Origin: Terriglobia bacterium
GTDB taxonomy: Bacteria; Acidobacteriota; Terriglobia; JAJPHL01
Direction of reading: 5' to 3'
NCBI GenBank assembly: GCA_021325275.1
Contig: JAJPHL010000009.1
Span: forward strand, 1 to 64,000
DNA length: 64,000 nucleotides
A program made the translations under genes and the position numbers. Shown here one piece after another: positions 26,940-38,158 of the stretch; the stretch's first letter is position 1, and every line of letters starts with the position of its first letter. Under the pieces are notes generated by a model that ran no database searches, was not told the origin of the DNA, and was given only the letters and a program-made list of their open reading frames with translations.

Positions 26940-28970
26940 CCGAACACCGCGAAGCAGGCCCTTGACCGACTCCATCCTGTAACCAGGCACTTCCCACCCA
27001 CGATAGCCTGCATCGGCGAGCACGAGCAGGCCCGGTCCTTGGGCTTCCACCACGACTTCCGTTGGACGATAGACGAGAATGCGGGCGCGCGAGCCGTCGC
27101 CGTCCACGTGGACGCGCGGCAGCACATGCGGATTGCGATAAACATCGATTTCGCCCTCATAGACGCGCTGAAAGTCGCCGAGGCCGGGCGGCAAAGCGGC
27201 ATCGTGCGCGGCCAGGTAATATTTTACGTTCAGTAAATCGAGAAGACGCGGCTGGTCGACCCGAGTCAGTTGTTGATTCCAGTAAAACGCGCGACTCAGA
27301 AAGTCGCTGTATCCCGCGCCCCATTTTTCAAGCGGCCTCAGAAAGCGATCGCGCTCAAAGAGCGTCGCGCGATTGATGGGGTGCGCGAGATCGAGCCTCG
27401 CCCGGAGGTCTGGAAAACTCGGGTCGATTCCGGACATGTACTCGAAGTACGGCAGATAGGTCATCGCGTCATAGCCGCGCACGTCTTCCAAACCAAACAT
27501 CGCGGAGGTGTTGGCGGGAAGCGCGTCGCCTGCGACTCTGAATCGATCGCCGTCACGCCGCAAGAACTCAATCGCCGGAGTCGAGGGAAAGTAGAGATCG
27601 TGCGTGATTGCGGGGTTGTATCCGAAAAGATAAAGCGAGAGGTCGGCAAACAATACGAGCGGCGCGAGCACCGGACGCCAGCGCAGCGTGGTCACGCTCG
27701 CTACCAGCACGATCGCCAGCTTCAGCGCCGTCCATGCTTCGAATCGCTCTAGATGCAACGCGACGATGAACTCGTGGAAGGTCCAGAACACGGCGGCGGC
27801 GCAAAGTCCCGCCGTCACGGCGGTCCAAAGCACCGGAAAGCGGCGCTCCCGGTAGTCGTCAAGAGCGCCGGCTGCGAGCATCGCGCCCGCAAACGTGATC
27901 GCGGCCCAGAACTTCGAGACGTAAATGGTTCGCAAGTGAGGCAGCGACATCAGCCACGCCATCGGCGGCACGCGATAAATGATCAGCAAACTTCCGGCGG
28001 CGATCCACAGAAAAGGATCTCGCAGGGCTTTTCCCGGCCGCGCCACGATCCACGCGGCGATCAGCAGCACCGGCAGAAGCCCAAAATACCCTCCGGGATT
28101 GGACGCCCAATTCACTTGCGGCGCGGATGTTCCAAAGAATTCCGGTGTGAGAAACTCGAAGAGCGTGTGCGCGGAGAAGAACTCCGGATTGTACTCGCCG
28201 CGAAATTTCCCGGCCGCGCTGACCTCCAGGTATCTCCACAGCGGAATCAGCGCCGGCAGCGCGGCTCCCACGCCGGCGAGGGCCGCCGCCCCGGCTTTCG
28301 CGACGTCGGGGAGTTTCGGCTTCCGCGAGAGAAACCAAATTCCCACCACCGCCAGGACCACCGCCGCCGACTCCGGCTGTCCCGCGAGCAACGTCATCGC
28401 CGTGAACAATGCGAGCCAAAGCGGCCGCACCGGATCGACGGACCATAACAGCGCAGGAAGCCATGTGATCGCGTCGCCGATGGGATAGCCTATGGAAAAA
28501 ACGAAGGTATAGGAAAATCCGTACGCCACCGCGGCGAGGGCGGAAGCGTTCCGCGAATATCGGCGACGCGAAAACGCAAACGTGAATCCCGTAGCCAAGC
28601 ACGTTTTCAAAATGGCTGCGAGAACATAGGACCACGTGGGCGGAAGAATGAAATGCAGCCAGTTCAAGGGATCGAGCGGCGCCGATTGGCCGTTGGCCAG
28701 CATTGGCGATCCCGCAAAGGCGTAAGGATTCCACAGGGCCGCGCGCCATCCGTCGCGGCGGACCACTTGCCGCCACGGTTCCAATTGCAATACTTGATCG
28801 GAAAGAATTGGATTGTGAACTTCGCGGCCGGAGCAAGACGCAGTCGCGGACCAGGGCAACTGCCAGCACAGCACGTCGAGAGGCAGAAGCACTCGGCCGG
28901 GCGCCAATCCTGGGGAATAGAAGAGAACGGCGGCCAAGGCTAACCACAGCGTGTGCCGTGTGCGATCCAC
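26880..28970 (-). CDS. YfhO-like large membrane protein
   Basis: 696 residues. It starts with a membrane helix, then LLPLDVLCWQLPW and the loop NPYAFAGSPMLANGQSAPLDPLNW, which is typical of bacterial YfhO/GT-C-type membrane proteins. About a dozen helices follow to around residue 450, and a soluble beta-rich C-terminal domain after that. Family members are implicated in glycosylating envelope polymers. It ends in FVFHAIQYSE, overlapping the convergent GT87-like gene tail to tail by 60 nt. It lies upstream of, and in the same direction as nothing else; the atp operon starts its last gene 21 nt away on the same strand, reading into this intergenic gap. Confidence 0.8.
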   Translation of the reverse strand: MDRTRHTLWLALAAVLFYSPGLAPGRVLLPLDVLCWQLPWSATASCSGREVHNPILSDQVLQLEPWRQVVRRDGWRAALWNPYAFAGSPMLANGQSAPLDPLNWLHFILPPTWSYVLAAILKTCLATGFTFAFSRRRYSRNASALAAVAYGFSYTFVFSIGYPIGDAITWLPALLWSVDPVRPLWLALFTAMTLLAGQPESAAVVLAVVGIWFLSRKPKLPDVAKAGAAALAGVGAALPALIPLWRYLEVSAAGKFRGEYNPEFFSAHTLFEFLTPEFFGTSAPQVNWASNPGGYFGLLPVLLIAAWIVARPGKALRDPFLWIAAGSLLIIYRVPPMAWLMSLPHLRTIYVSKFWAAITFAGAMLAAGALDDYRERRFPVLWTAVTAGLCAAAVFWTFHEFIVALHLERFEAWTALKLAIVLVASVTTLRWRPVLAPLVLFADLSLYLFGYNPAITHDLYFPSTPAIEFLRRDGDRFRVAGDALPANTSAMFGLEDVRGYDAMTYLPYFEYMSGIDPSFPDLRARLDLAHPINRATLFERDRFLRPLEKWGAGYSDFLSRAFYWNQQLTRVDQPRLLDLLNVKYYLAAHDAALPPGLGDFQRVYEGEIDVYRNPHVLPRVHVDGDGSRARILVYRPTEVVVEAQGPGLLVLADAGYRGWEVPGYRMESVKGLLRGVRLTAGVHQVRFVFHAIQYSE

Positions 28971-28991
28971 GGGCGCTATCTTACATCGAGG

Positions 28992-29381
28992 CTAGCTCTT
29001 TGCGGTCTGCAAACGGGCGACGGCGCGCTCGAGCGAGGCCATGCAACGTTCGAGATCGACGTCCTTGGCTCCCGAGCGAATCCGCTCCTCGGCGCGTTTC
29101 TTGGCGGCCTCCGCGCGCGGCACGTCGATTTCCGCGGCCTTCTCCGCCGTTTCGGCGAGCACCGAAACTTGCTGCGGCAAAACTTCCACGTATCCCCAAC
29201 TCACCGCCAGTTTCTCGGTCGATCCACCGTGTTTATACTCGATGGTCCCGGGCGCGAGCTCGGAAATCAGCGGCGCGTGCTGCGGCAAGATGCCGAGATA
29301 ACCGGCTTTGCCGGGAATCTCCACCGAATCGATTTCGGTGGAAACGAGCAAGCGGTCGGGAGTGGCGATATCTAATTTCAT
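28992..29381 (-). CDS. atpC: ATP synthase F1 epsilon subunit
   Basis: 129 residues. The N-terminal beta sandwich is clear (MKLDIATPDRLLVSTEIDSV, then GYLGILPQHAPLISEL), followed by a two-helix C-terminal part (AEAAKKRAEERIR, ERAVARLQTA). Epsilon joins the rotor to the c ring and can inhibit ATP hydrolysis. It is the last gene of the atp operon, 22 nt after atpD. Confidence 0.95.
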   Translation of the reverse strand: MKLDIATPDRLLVSTEIDSVEIPGKAGYLGILPQHAPLISELAPGTIEYKHGGSTEKLAVSWGYVEVLPQQVSVLAETAEKAAEIDVPRAEAAKKRAEERIRSGAKDVDLERCMASLERAVARLQTAKS

Positions 29382-29403
29382 GGGCGTGTCGGCGGCTGTT
29401 TGG

Positions 29404-33316
<3,913 letters not shown>

Positions 33317-33346
33317 CTATGCCTTAAGCCTTCTGCGTTTGGTCCG

Positions 33347-33889
33347 TTATTGCGAACTTAGCTTGGCGCGCAGCGTTTGCAAACGCTCGCGCACCGATCC
33401 ATCGAACACCGTGCTGCCCACGCGCGTGACCGCTCCGCCGATCAGTGCCGGATCCACGTGATACTCGGCGCGTACTTTCTTGCCCGTGCGTTTCGTGAGG
33501 GCTGCTTCCAGCTTAGCCCGCTCCGCCGCGCCGAGTTCGGCCGCGGTTGTTATGTGCGCTTCCACCACGCCGTGACGCTCGTCCATTTCCGCGCGGAACA
33601 GCACAAGAATCTCCTGCAACAGCGCGATCCGTTTGTGATCCACCAGGACGAACAGAAAATTACGCGCCAGCGTGGAAAATCCCAGCTTCGAGCCGAGCGC
33701 GTCCACCAGTTGCTTCTTCGCTTTCGCCTTCACCGCGGGACTCGTGAGCACGTTCCGCAAGTCGGCGCTCGATTGCATCATGCCCAGGAATCCCGTGATC
33801 TGCGACTCCACGTGTTCGCCGCCCGAAACTTTGGCGCCGGTGACTGCGTCGGCGAGCGCGCGCGCGTAGCGGGAGGCGACGGCGGCCAT
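33347..33889 (-). CDS. atpH: ATP synthase F1 delta subunit (OSCP)
   Basis: 180 residues, normal length. It begins MAAVASRYARALADAV and has the conserved C-terminal part DPALIGGAVTRVGSTVFDGS followed by RLQTLRAKL. Delta links the F1 head to the b/b' stalk. Its ATG overlaps the last base of the atpF stop, so the two are coupled. Confidence 0.95.
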   Translation of the reverse strand: MAAVASRYARALADAVTGAKVSGGEHVESQITGFLGMMQSSADLRNVLTSPAVKAKAKKQLVDALGSKLGFSTLARNFLFVLVDHKRIALLQEILVLFRAEMDERHGVVEAHITTAAELGAAERAKLEAALTKRTGKKVRAEYHVDPALIGGAVTRVGSTVFDGSVRERLQTLRAKLSSQ

Positions 33890-34587
33890 TAGTTCTTGCC
33901 TCCGGTCGCGGTTAGATCCTCTACAAACGAATCAAGCAATTTGCCTTGCGTCGCTGCGTTCATGCGACCCTTCAGGTGCTCCTCGGCGAGATCGACGGCG
34001 AGTTTCGCGGCATACGCCTTCAACTCCTGGCGGGCCTGGCGCGTCTTCACGTCGATTTCGGCGTCGGCAGCGGCGAGAATCTTCACTTCCTCGGCGGCGG
34101 TGGCGAGCCGCAGATGCTCGGCTTCGGCGGCGTCATCTTTGGCGGCGTTCGAGCGGAGCGCGGCGATCTCCTCGCTCAAGTGGGCCATTTTCTGCTCGAT
34201 TTCCGCCAAGCGCTTTTGCGAGGCGTCGCGGGCGGCTTCGGCGTCGGCCATGCCTTTGCGGATCGCCGCGGTGCGCGCCTGGAAAAACTCAGACGCCGGT
34301 TTCTTGAGGAAGTAGATGATCGCGCCGAACAGGATCACAAAGTTGATCGTCTTGTAGATCAGGTCCTTCTGTTCCTGCTTCTCGATCTTTTCCTGTTCCT
34401 CGGGCGACGGTTGATGCCCTAACTTCTCGTCGCTCTCCACTTCCCGCGCTTCTCTCTTGATCGGTTCGCGCTGTGGCTCCCCTTGCGTTTGCGGCTCCGC
34501 AGGCTTGGCGGCGGGCGGCTCCTGCCCCCAAGCAAACGCGCACAAAATCACTCCGAGGATCGCGCCAAGCATCAGAATTCGCTTCAT
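33889..34587 (-). CDS. atpF: ATP synthase F0 b subunit with long N-terminus
   Basis: 232 residues, longer than a usual b (about 156-170). A hydrophobic leader (1-20, signal-like) and a charged stretch (Pro, Glu, Lys rich to about 70) come before the true membrane helix TINFVILFGAIIYFLKKP. A long heptad coiled coil (SEFFQARTAAIRKGMADAEA onwards) forms the peripheral stalk. The extra N-terminal helix could place this part across or in the periplasm (inference). It overlaps the upstream b' stop as ATGA. Confidence 0.9.
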   Translation of the reverse strand: MKRILMLGAILGVILCAFAWGQEPPAAKPAEPQTQGEPQREPIKREAREVESDEKLGHQPSPEEQEKIEKQEQKDLIYKTINFVILFGAIIYFLKKPASEFFQARTAAIRKGMADAEAARDASQKRLAEIEQKMAHLSEEIAALRSNAAKDDAAEAEHLRLATAAEEVKILAAADAEIDVKTRQARQELKAYAAKLAVDLAEEHLKGRMNAATQGKLLDSFVEDLTATGGKN

Positions 34588-35021
34588 CGCAGTACGGCCT
34601 CGGCAATCGACTCCGCCAATCGTTGACTCTCGCTCGATAGCTGCGTGCGCGCCGTTGCGACATCGCTGTCGATGGCGGTACGCGCAGTTTGCAGCTTTTC
34701 GCCGGCTATGGCACGCGCCTTCTCGACCATCGCGGCGCGGGCGGCGACGGCCTGTTGGCGCGTGGCTTCGCGCATCTTCACAATCTCGCCGCGGGCCGTT
34801 TCGAAGGCGCCATCGTATTCGCGGGCCTTGGCCTCGGCGGCGGCGATGCTGCGTTTGGCCTCTTCCTCGCGTCCTTCGGTCGAGTCGTGACGCTCCTTCA
34901 GCAGCTTTTCGAGCGGCGTGAAGAATACGACACGCAGGAAAGCGTACAAGAAGACCAAAATGACCATGGTCGGCACGGCGCCGAGCACAAGATCAACCAG
35001 TTGGCCGAGAATTTTGTCCAT
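34584..35021 (-). CDS. atpF: ATP synthase F0 b' subunit
   Basis: 145 residues: a membrane helix (VDLVLGAVPTMVILVFLYAF) then a long charged coiled coil. It is the first gene of this operon and pairs with the next b-type gene, so the stalk is probably a b/b' heterodimer as in cyanobacteria and many Acidobacteria. The a and c subunit genes are not in this window, so F0 is split between two loci. Confidence 0.9.
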   Translation of the reverse strand: MDKILGQLVDLVLGAVPTMVILVFLYAFLRVVFFTPLEKLLKERHDSTEGREEEAKRSIAAAEAKAREYDGAFETARGEIVKMREATRQQAVAARAAMVEKARAIAGEKLQTARTAIDSDVATARTQLSSESQRLAESIAEAVLR

Positions 35022-35092
35022 GTCGTACGTACGCCCTAGCGTTTACGCGCACGCCTCCGTACGCGGGGCCCCAAGCCCATGCAAGCTTATGA

Positions 35093-35122
35093 TTAATAAC
35101 ACAGGAATGTGATGTTTTACAA
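35093..35122 (-). promoter_or_regulatory. Candidate atp operon promoter
   Basis: On the minus strand TTGTAA (35122-35117) and TATTAA (35098-35093) are separated by 18 nt. They lie in a marked AT-rich island about 70-100 nt before the b' start, in an otherwise GC-rich region. It is a sequence match to a sigma-70 promoter only. Confidence 0.4.
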
Positions 35123-35241
35123 GCGAATCGCGACGCGCGCAGCGGGCCGCGCTCGTCGATCGAAGCGTCCATTTTGGACTGGGACGAAAGGGACGGTGCC
35201 GCAGCGCGTTTGACAGCAGCGAGCCTCGCTACACTCAGACC

Positions 35242-35365
35242 ATGGAAGTTCATCTCCGGCCGGAAACTGAATCCGGCCTGCGGTAGCCAGCTTCCGAGAC
35301 CCGTCTACGCCGACGACTTGATGCTGCGAACCGCGTCATCGGCGAGATTGACCAAGAAGCCGGGC
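35242..35365 (+). pseudogene. Remnant of a small antitoxin-like gene
   Basis: ATG 35242 opens with MEVHLRPETESGLR and then hits TAG. Right after the stop the same frame reads PASETRLRRR, and the next frame reads ADDLMLRTASSA. Small antitoxins in these bacteria commonly start MEVHLTPE-EAKL-LASETGR followed by a DDLV-like segment. The order and spacing fit, so I read this as such a gene with a stop mutation and a frameshift. TTGACA lies at 35210-35215 upstream. No toxin gene is visible next to it. Confidence 0.35.
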
Positions 35366-35830
35366 CTACTTCGCGGTGTCCGTTCCCTGCGTCATGCTGA
35401 TGAGGCGCTGTGATTCCGGGGTGGCGAACGGCCCCCAACGAGTCCCGTCGGTGAAAACGACCGCATCGACCGTGATCCGCGGCGTGGTCGACGCACCGGA
35501 AGCGTCCTTTGTCACCGCGATATCACGCCAAGTAAACTGTTCACCGGGATCGACATACGGCTTGGCCGCCTTCACTGACTTCACGGTCAGGCGCGCGACG
35601 TGACTCGCGACTTTGCCGGTCGCATTCACGAAATCCACGCGCAAGACGCAACCTCGAATCTGTTTGGTTGAGACGTTCTTGGCAGCCATCGCCAAGACGT
35701 CCCCACTGTCACCTGGCTTCACACTTTGAGTCACTTCAAGCGGAGCCGGGTCATTCTGCTGGTTGGAGGCGAAAAGGAATGGCGCCACGCACAGCGCGGA
35801 AGCCAACACGATCGCTTGGCGACGTTTCAT
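35366..35830 (-). CDS. Exported hypothetical protein
   Basis: 154 residues with a signal peptide (about 1-21, MKRRQAIVLASALCVAPFLF). The mature part is a single small beta-rich domain (for example LAMAAKNVSTKQIRGCVLRVDF and EQFTWRDIAVTKD) that resembles secreted soil-bacterial proteins of unknown role. It is alone on the strand between the metallophosphoesterase and the atp operon. Nothing in it suggests an enzyme. Confidence 0.7.
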   Translation of the reverse strand: MKRRQAIVLASALCVAPFLFASNQQNDPAPLEVTQSVKPGDSGDVLAMAAKNVSTKQIRGCVLRVDFVNATGKVASHVARLTVKSVKAAKPYVDPGEQFTWRDIAVTKDASGASTTPRITVDAVVFTDGTRWGPFATPESQRLISMTQGTDTAK

Positions 35831-35880
35831 GGTCGGACCCCCTGCGAGCTACAGACGAATCGAGCAGCGCGGGCGTTCGC

Positions 35881-36960
35881 CTATTTCGCCTTCAAATCCA
35901 CTTCGTCGAGCGTCGACCCATCAATCGCCGTGACCTTTATGTGGATCGCGGACCCGTGCACTTCAATCTGGATGAAGTTTTCCACGCTGGCGACCTTTTG
36001 CGTGATGCCCGCCGGAGGCTTATCCACGTCGTAGAGCGGCGCGCCGCCTCCGCCGCTGGTGAAATAGTGAATCCCCTTCTGCAGATAGTGCTGGTAGTTG
36101 TGGTCGTGACCCCAAAACGTCGCCTGCACTTTGTATTTCTCGAAGAGCGGCATCAGCGCCGTGATGTGCGGATTCCCTTCCTGGCGGCGCGCCACCGCGC
36201 TCATCGGCGGATGATGACCGCCCACGAATCGCCACGTGGCGTCCTGATGCTCGAGTAAATCTTGCTCCAGCCAGCGGACTTCTTCGTCCCACAACGCGTC
36301 GCGCTCCTTGGCCAACGTCGAGAACGCGGGCTTGTCGGTATTCAGAATGCTGAAGTGCATGTTGCCCCAATCGAATGAGTAATAGCCGGACCTCTGTTGG
36401 AGCAGCTCGAAATAATACGAGCTATTGCGCTCGTGATTTCCCAGAGCCGGGAAGTAGACGGTCTGGCGCAGCAACTCGCGCTCGATGTCGAAGAAGATCG
36501 GCCACAGCGCCGCGTCGTAGCCGTTTTCCACTTGATCGCCGTTGTCGATCACGAAATCCGGCGCGCCCGCCTTCACTAGTTGTTCCATCACCCGGCGGTG
36601 CACGTCGTGCCGCGTGCGGGTATCGCCGTAAACAATGAATCGCACGGGAGTATCGGGAGCGTTCGCGGCGGGAGGCGTCTTGAACGATCCCTTCAGCGCG
36701 CCGTTCGCCACCGTGTAGTCGTACCGCGAGTTCGGCGCGAGGCCCGTGAGCGTGGTTTTTTCGGTGTGCAGCGCGGGATAAACCTTCGCCGGCGTGGTGC
36801 TCCCGGATTGCTGAACAGTGGCTTCGGAATCCTGCACGATCCACGTGATGGTGGCCGTCCCGCGAACCTGCATGGTGACAAAAGGCCCGCCGATAATTTT
36901 TTGTGCAGAGGAAACGGTGGGCAGAAAGAGAAGAAAAAGCGCCGCACGCTTGATATGCAT
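35881..36960 (-). CDS. Secreted metallophosphoesterase with N-terminal Fn3-like domain
   Basis: 359 residues. Signal peptide at 1-19 (ends SSAQ), then a beta domain of purple-acid-phosphatase type (about 20-100), then a calcineurin-like phosphoesterase. All five metal blocks are present in order: YGDTR, DNGDQVENG, GNHER, GGHHPP and GHDHNYQ. These bind two metal ions for phosphomonoester or diester hydrolysis outside the cytoplasm. The substrate is unknown. It stands alone, 50 nt from the exported hypothetical gene. Confidence 0.88.
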   Translation of the reverse strand: MHIKRAALFLLFLPTVSSAQKIIGGPFVTMQVRGTATITWIVQDSEATVQQSGSTTPAKVYPALHTEKTTLTGLAPNSRYDYTVANGALKGSFKTPPAANAPDTPVRFIVYGDTRTRHDVHRRVMEQLVKAGAPDFVIDNGDQVENGYDAALWPIFFDIERELLRQTVYFPALGNHERNSSYYFELLQQRSGYYSFDWGNMHFSILNTDKPAFSTLAKERDALWDEEVRWLEQDLLEHQDATWRFVGGHHPPMSAVARRQEGNPHITALMPLFEKYKVQATFWGHDHNYQHYLQKGIHYFTSGGGGAPLYDVDKPPAGITQKVASVENFIQIEVHGSAIHIKVTAIDGSTLDEVDLKAK

Positions 36961-36977
36961 ACGGGGACGATTCTAAC

Positions 36978-37010
36978 TCAACCGGCAACCAGCACCAGCA
37001 ACCAGCAACC
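36978..37010. repeat. Short tandem repeat of CAACCAG-type units
   Basis: Between two convergent-side gene ends lie the units CAACCGG, CAACCAG, CACCAG, CAACCAG and CAACCGA in a row, about 7 bp each with one 6-bp unit. It resembles the heptanucleotide repeats found in intergenic DNA of several bacteria. It is one of three such heptad-type arrays in 36.9-47.4 kb. Confidence 0.6.
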
Positions 37011-37015
37011 GATCT

Positions 37016-38029
37016 TTAATTTCCTTCTACTTTGACCGGCAAGGCCGGCAGCACGGCGACCTTTTCCATTTCCTTCACCAGATCGCCGTCCCACGCGCCG
37101 CGTTTCGCGCCTTCCCACAGGACCTCTAGCGCTTCCTGCGCCGGGATCGCGTGATGATACGGCCGCTGCGTCGTCAGCGCGTCGAAAACGTCAGCCACCG
37201 CGAGAATCCGCGCGGTCATGGGGATTTTGCCGTTCTTCAGGCCGTCGGGATAGCCCGTGCCATCGAGTCTTTCGTGATGATGGCGGATGATCGGCAGCAC
37301 ATCGCTGAAAGATCTCAGCGGTGTGCAGATTTGCTCGCCGACCACCGGATGCAGGTTCACGGCCACGCGCTCCTCGGTGGTGAGCGGTCCGTTCTTGCAG
37401 AGAATCTGCTCCGGCACTGCGACCTTTCCGATGTCGTGCAAGATTCCGCCGCGCCGCAGCGCGATCATTTCGTCTTCGTTCGCGCCGATGCGCTGGCCGA
37501 TCGCCGTGCAGTATTCGGCCAGCCGCTGGCAGTGTCCTTCGGTGTAAGGATCCTTAGCCTCGATGCTCATCGCCAACGCGCAAACCACGGCCTCGGCTTC
37601 TTCCAGGCGATCGACGTATTGTTTGATGCGCATCAGCGAGCGGACGCGCGCGATCAATTCCTCGCGGCGAATCGGCTTGCTGAGGAAATCGTCGGCGCCC
37701 GCTTCGATTCCTACGACGCGATCGGCGCTGCCGGAAAGCGCCGTCACTAAGACCACGGGCAATAGTTTGGTATTCGGATCGCTCTTTAAGCTGCGACAAA
37801 CGTTGAAGCCGGTCTCGCCGGGCATCATCACGTCGAGAATCGCTAGATCCACGGCTTTCGAGCGCGCGGCTTCGAGGGCCGCGTTGCCGTCCGGTGCGGC
37901 GATGATCGCGTAGCCTTCCGGCTCCAGCAGATCCTGAAGGAGCATGCGGCTCGCTTCGTCGTCGTCGGCAATCAAAATGGTAGGGATTCGCGGAGAACCC
38001 AGACTCAGCGGCGCAAGAGGATCCGTCAT
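37016..38029 (-). CDS. Response regulator with HD-GYP phosphodiesterase domain
   Basis: 337 residues from ATG 38029, chosen over the longer frame because GGAGG lies 6-7 nt upstream. Residues about 15-130 are a receiver (IADDDEASR, phospho-Asp in LAILDVMMPG, Lys in FLSKP). After a helical linker comes an HD-GYP domain with HDIGK near 197 and HHHERLDGTGYPDGL near 250-263. HD-GYP enzymes hydrolyse cyclic di-GMP, so this protein lowers that messenger when its receiver is phosphorylated. No kinase gene is adjacent. Confidence 0.93.
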   Translation of the reverse strand: MTDPLAPLSLGSPRIPTILIADDDEASRMLLQDLLEPEGYAIIAAPDGNAALEAARSKAVDLAILDVMMPGETGFNVCRSLKSDPNTKLLPVVLVTALSGSADRVVGIEAGADDFLSKPIRREELIARVRSLMRIKQYVDRLEEAEAVVCALAMSIEAKDPYTEGHCQRLAEYCTAIGQRIGANEDEMIALRRGGILHDIGKVAVPEQILCKNGPLTTEERVAVNLHPVVGEQICTPLRSFSDVLPIIRHHHERLDGTGYPDGLKNGKIPMTARILAVADVFDALTTQRPYHHAIPAQEALEVLWEGAKRGAWDGDLVKEMEKVAVLPALPVKVEGN

Positions 38030-38158
38030 GGCTCCCTCCAAAACTAACTCCATCCAGTATCTCAAACGCGCCCTGAAAAACAGATAGTGCATTGGTACCG
38101 GCCCTTTCTCCCGTACGGTCCTAGCACCGCGGTGGGTCCTTTCTGCTAGGCTTAGGAC

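Larger units (their letters stand above)
35022..35365. other. 344-nt intergenic region upstream of the atp operon
   Basis: It holds the likely atp promoter (35093-35122, minus strand) within an AT-rich patch and, farther away, the decayed antitoxin-like frame (35242-35365, plus strand). The open frames at 35174-35413 (plus) and 35250-35438 (minus) have no protein-like composition and no ribosome-binding site, so I do not call them genes. No terminator for the 35366-35830 gene is obvious. Confidence 0.5.

Noticed and set aside
35174-35438. Open frames on both strands upstream of the atp operon
   Set aside because: No ribosome-binding site or recognisable content; the plus one only partly coincides with the decayed antitoxin-like pieces.
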